Source of the DNA: Micromonospora sonchi
GTDB taxonomy: Bacteria > Actinomycetota > Actinomycetes > Mycobacteriales > Micromonosporaceae
Assembly (NCBI RefSeq): GCF_014646235.1
Contig: NZ_BMNB01000011.1
Span: 1-64,000, forward strand
DNA length: 64,000 nucleotides
Reading direction: 5' to 3'
Below, in pieces: positions 63,223 through 64,000 of this stretch; within the stretch, counting starts at the first letter, position 1; every line of letters begins with the position of its first letter. The notes under the pieces are model-generated. The model was not told the DNA's origin. It worked only from the letters and a program-made list of their open reading frames with translations, and did not search any database. The position numbers were made by a program, and so were the translations under genes.

Positions 63223-64000
63223 GTGATCCGTACCCATGACGCCGGCAGCCTGCGCGCGACGGACGCCGGCAGCACGGTGACGCTGGCCGGGTGGGTGGCC
63301 CGCCGGCGCGACCACGGCGGGGTCATCTTCGTCGACCTGCGGGACGGCTCCGGCGTGGTCCAGGTGGTGTTCCGCGAGGAGGACGCGCACGCGCTGCGCA
63401 ACGAGTACTGCGTCAAGGTCGTCGGCGAGGTGACCCGCCGGCCCGAGGGCAACGAGAACCCGGAGCTGCCCACCGGCGAGGTCGAGGTGACCGCGACCGA
63501 GTTGGACGTGCTCTCCGAGGCGGCGCCGCTGCCGCTGCCGGTGGACGACCAGGTGACCGCCGGTGACGACGTCCGGCTCAAGTACCGCTACCTCGACCTG
63601 CGCCGCAGTGGCCCGGCGGCGGCGATGCGACTGCGCTCGCGGGCCAATCAGCTGGCCCGCACCGTGCTGCACGAGCGGGACTTCCTGGAGATCGAGACCC
63701 CGACGCTGACCCGGTCCACGCCGGAGGGCGCCCGCGACTTCCTGGTCCCGGTGCGCCTGCAGCCCGGCAGCTGGTACGCGCTGCCGCAGTCGCCGCAGTT
63801 GTTCAAGCAGCTGCTGATGGTCGGCGGCATGGAGCGCTACTACCAGATCGCCCGCTGCTACCGCGACGAGGACTTCCGGGCCGACCGGCAGCCGGAGTTC
63901 ACCCAGCTCGACATCGAGATGTCGTTCGTGACCGAGGACGACGTGATCGACCTCGGCGAGGAGATCGTCACCACCCTCTGGTCCGACCTGGCCGGTCACC
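63223..64000 (+). CDS. aspS: Aspartyl-tRNA synthetase, 5' part
   Basis: The first 259 residues or so are inside the window; the gene continues past the right edge. The N-terminal OB-fold ([26 protein letters not shown]) is the anticodon-binding domain of bacterial AspRS. The catalytic core begins [12 protein letters not shown], with [14 protein letters not shown] and motif 2 ([20 protein letters not shown]). The bacterial enzyme is usually near 590 residues. The GTG at 63223 is chosen from the conserved start VIRTHDAG; upstream in-frame starts at 63196 and 63205 are possible. Confidence 0.93.
   Translation, partial: MIRTHDAGSLRATDAGSTVTLAGWVARRRDHGGVIFVDLRDGSGVVQVVFREEDAHALRNEYCVKVVGEVTRRPEGNENPELPTGEVEVTATELDVLSEAAPLPLPVDDQVTAGDDVRLKYRYLDLRRSGPAAAMRLRSRANQLARTVLHERDFLEIETPTLTRSTPEGARDFLVPVRLQPGSWYALPQSPQLFKQLLMVGGMERYYQIARCYRDEDFRADRQPEFTQLDIEMSFVTEDDVIDLGEEIVTTLWSDLAGH

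Overview
The window looks like a chromosomal segment of a high-GC Gram-positive actinomycete, most likely a Micromonosporaceae (Micromonospora-type) bacterium. The evidence is the strong G/C bias at third codon positions, the frequent GTG starts, the many ATGA/GTGA start-stop overlaps, and actinobacterial families such as DUF3618, DUF4235, PimA, an inositol-type PgsA, PucR-type regulators and a DnaE with an intact PHP domain. No prophage, IS transposase, CRISPR array, rRNA or tRNA was seen.

Layout. (1) 0.4-8.8 kb: a three-gene membrane cluster (holin-X-like, DUF3618, DUF4235), a cold-shock gene, a small membrane protein, an aldo/keto reductase, an adenosine/aminofutalosine deaminase-like enzyme, an OmpR-type two-component pair, an ADP-ribosylglycohydrolase and a YcnI-like surface protein. 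(2) 9-20.3 kb: thrS, a HIT phosphorylase, pgsA, an acyltransferase, pimA, pdxS and pdxT. This is phosphatidylinositol-mannoside and vitamin B6 synthesis, in an order that resembles the mycobacterial thrS-to-pdxT region, with an aldo/keto reductase and an EF-G-like gene inserted. (3) 20.4-46.8 kb: accessory genes. They include a MmyB-type regulator with an FMN reductase, yebC, a group of small genes between palindromes, a two-component/ABC exporter operon, M48 protease with LemA, a PadR-HAAS pair, dnaE, a class V aminotransferase, a band-7 protein, a secreted lysozyme-like protein, an MFS exporter with TetR, DedA, and a PucR regulator with an SDR. (4) 47-64 kb: ruvCAB, yajC-secD-secF, apt, relA/spoT, two membrane-anchored cyclophilins, a metallo-beta-lactamase-fold hydrolase, hisS, two secreted hydrolases and the start of aspS. 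This again follows the familiar actinobacterial order.

The most distinctive non-coding feature is a set of dispersed intergenic repeats. Family A is a palindrome around GTTGATCATGAGGTT (2 copies). Family B is a hairpin around GATCTTGCACTTT (3 copies). Family C is a tandem pair of AGGAAGGGGCCCCTTATTAAC-like units (4 copies, both orientations). There are also two unique perfect palindromes. Many sit exactly at stop codons or between converging genes, and in four genes the stop codon lies inside or at the edge of the repeat.

Other points of interest: the second cyclophilin has lost the catalytic Arg and Gln; the YcnI-like protein lacks the N-terminal copper-ligand His; the EF-G-like protein has SRLD instead of NKxD; the M48 protease has a large C-terminal extension; and there are perfect operator-like palindromes at padR and upstream of the MFS/TetR pair. 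I did not find a clearly new multi-gene system. The best candidates for new biology are the repeat families and the small HTH/DUF402 gene pair.
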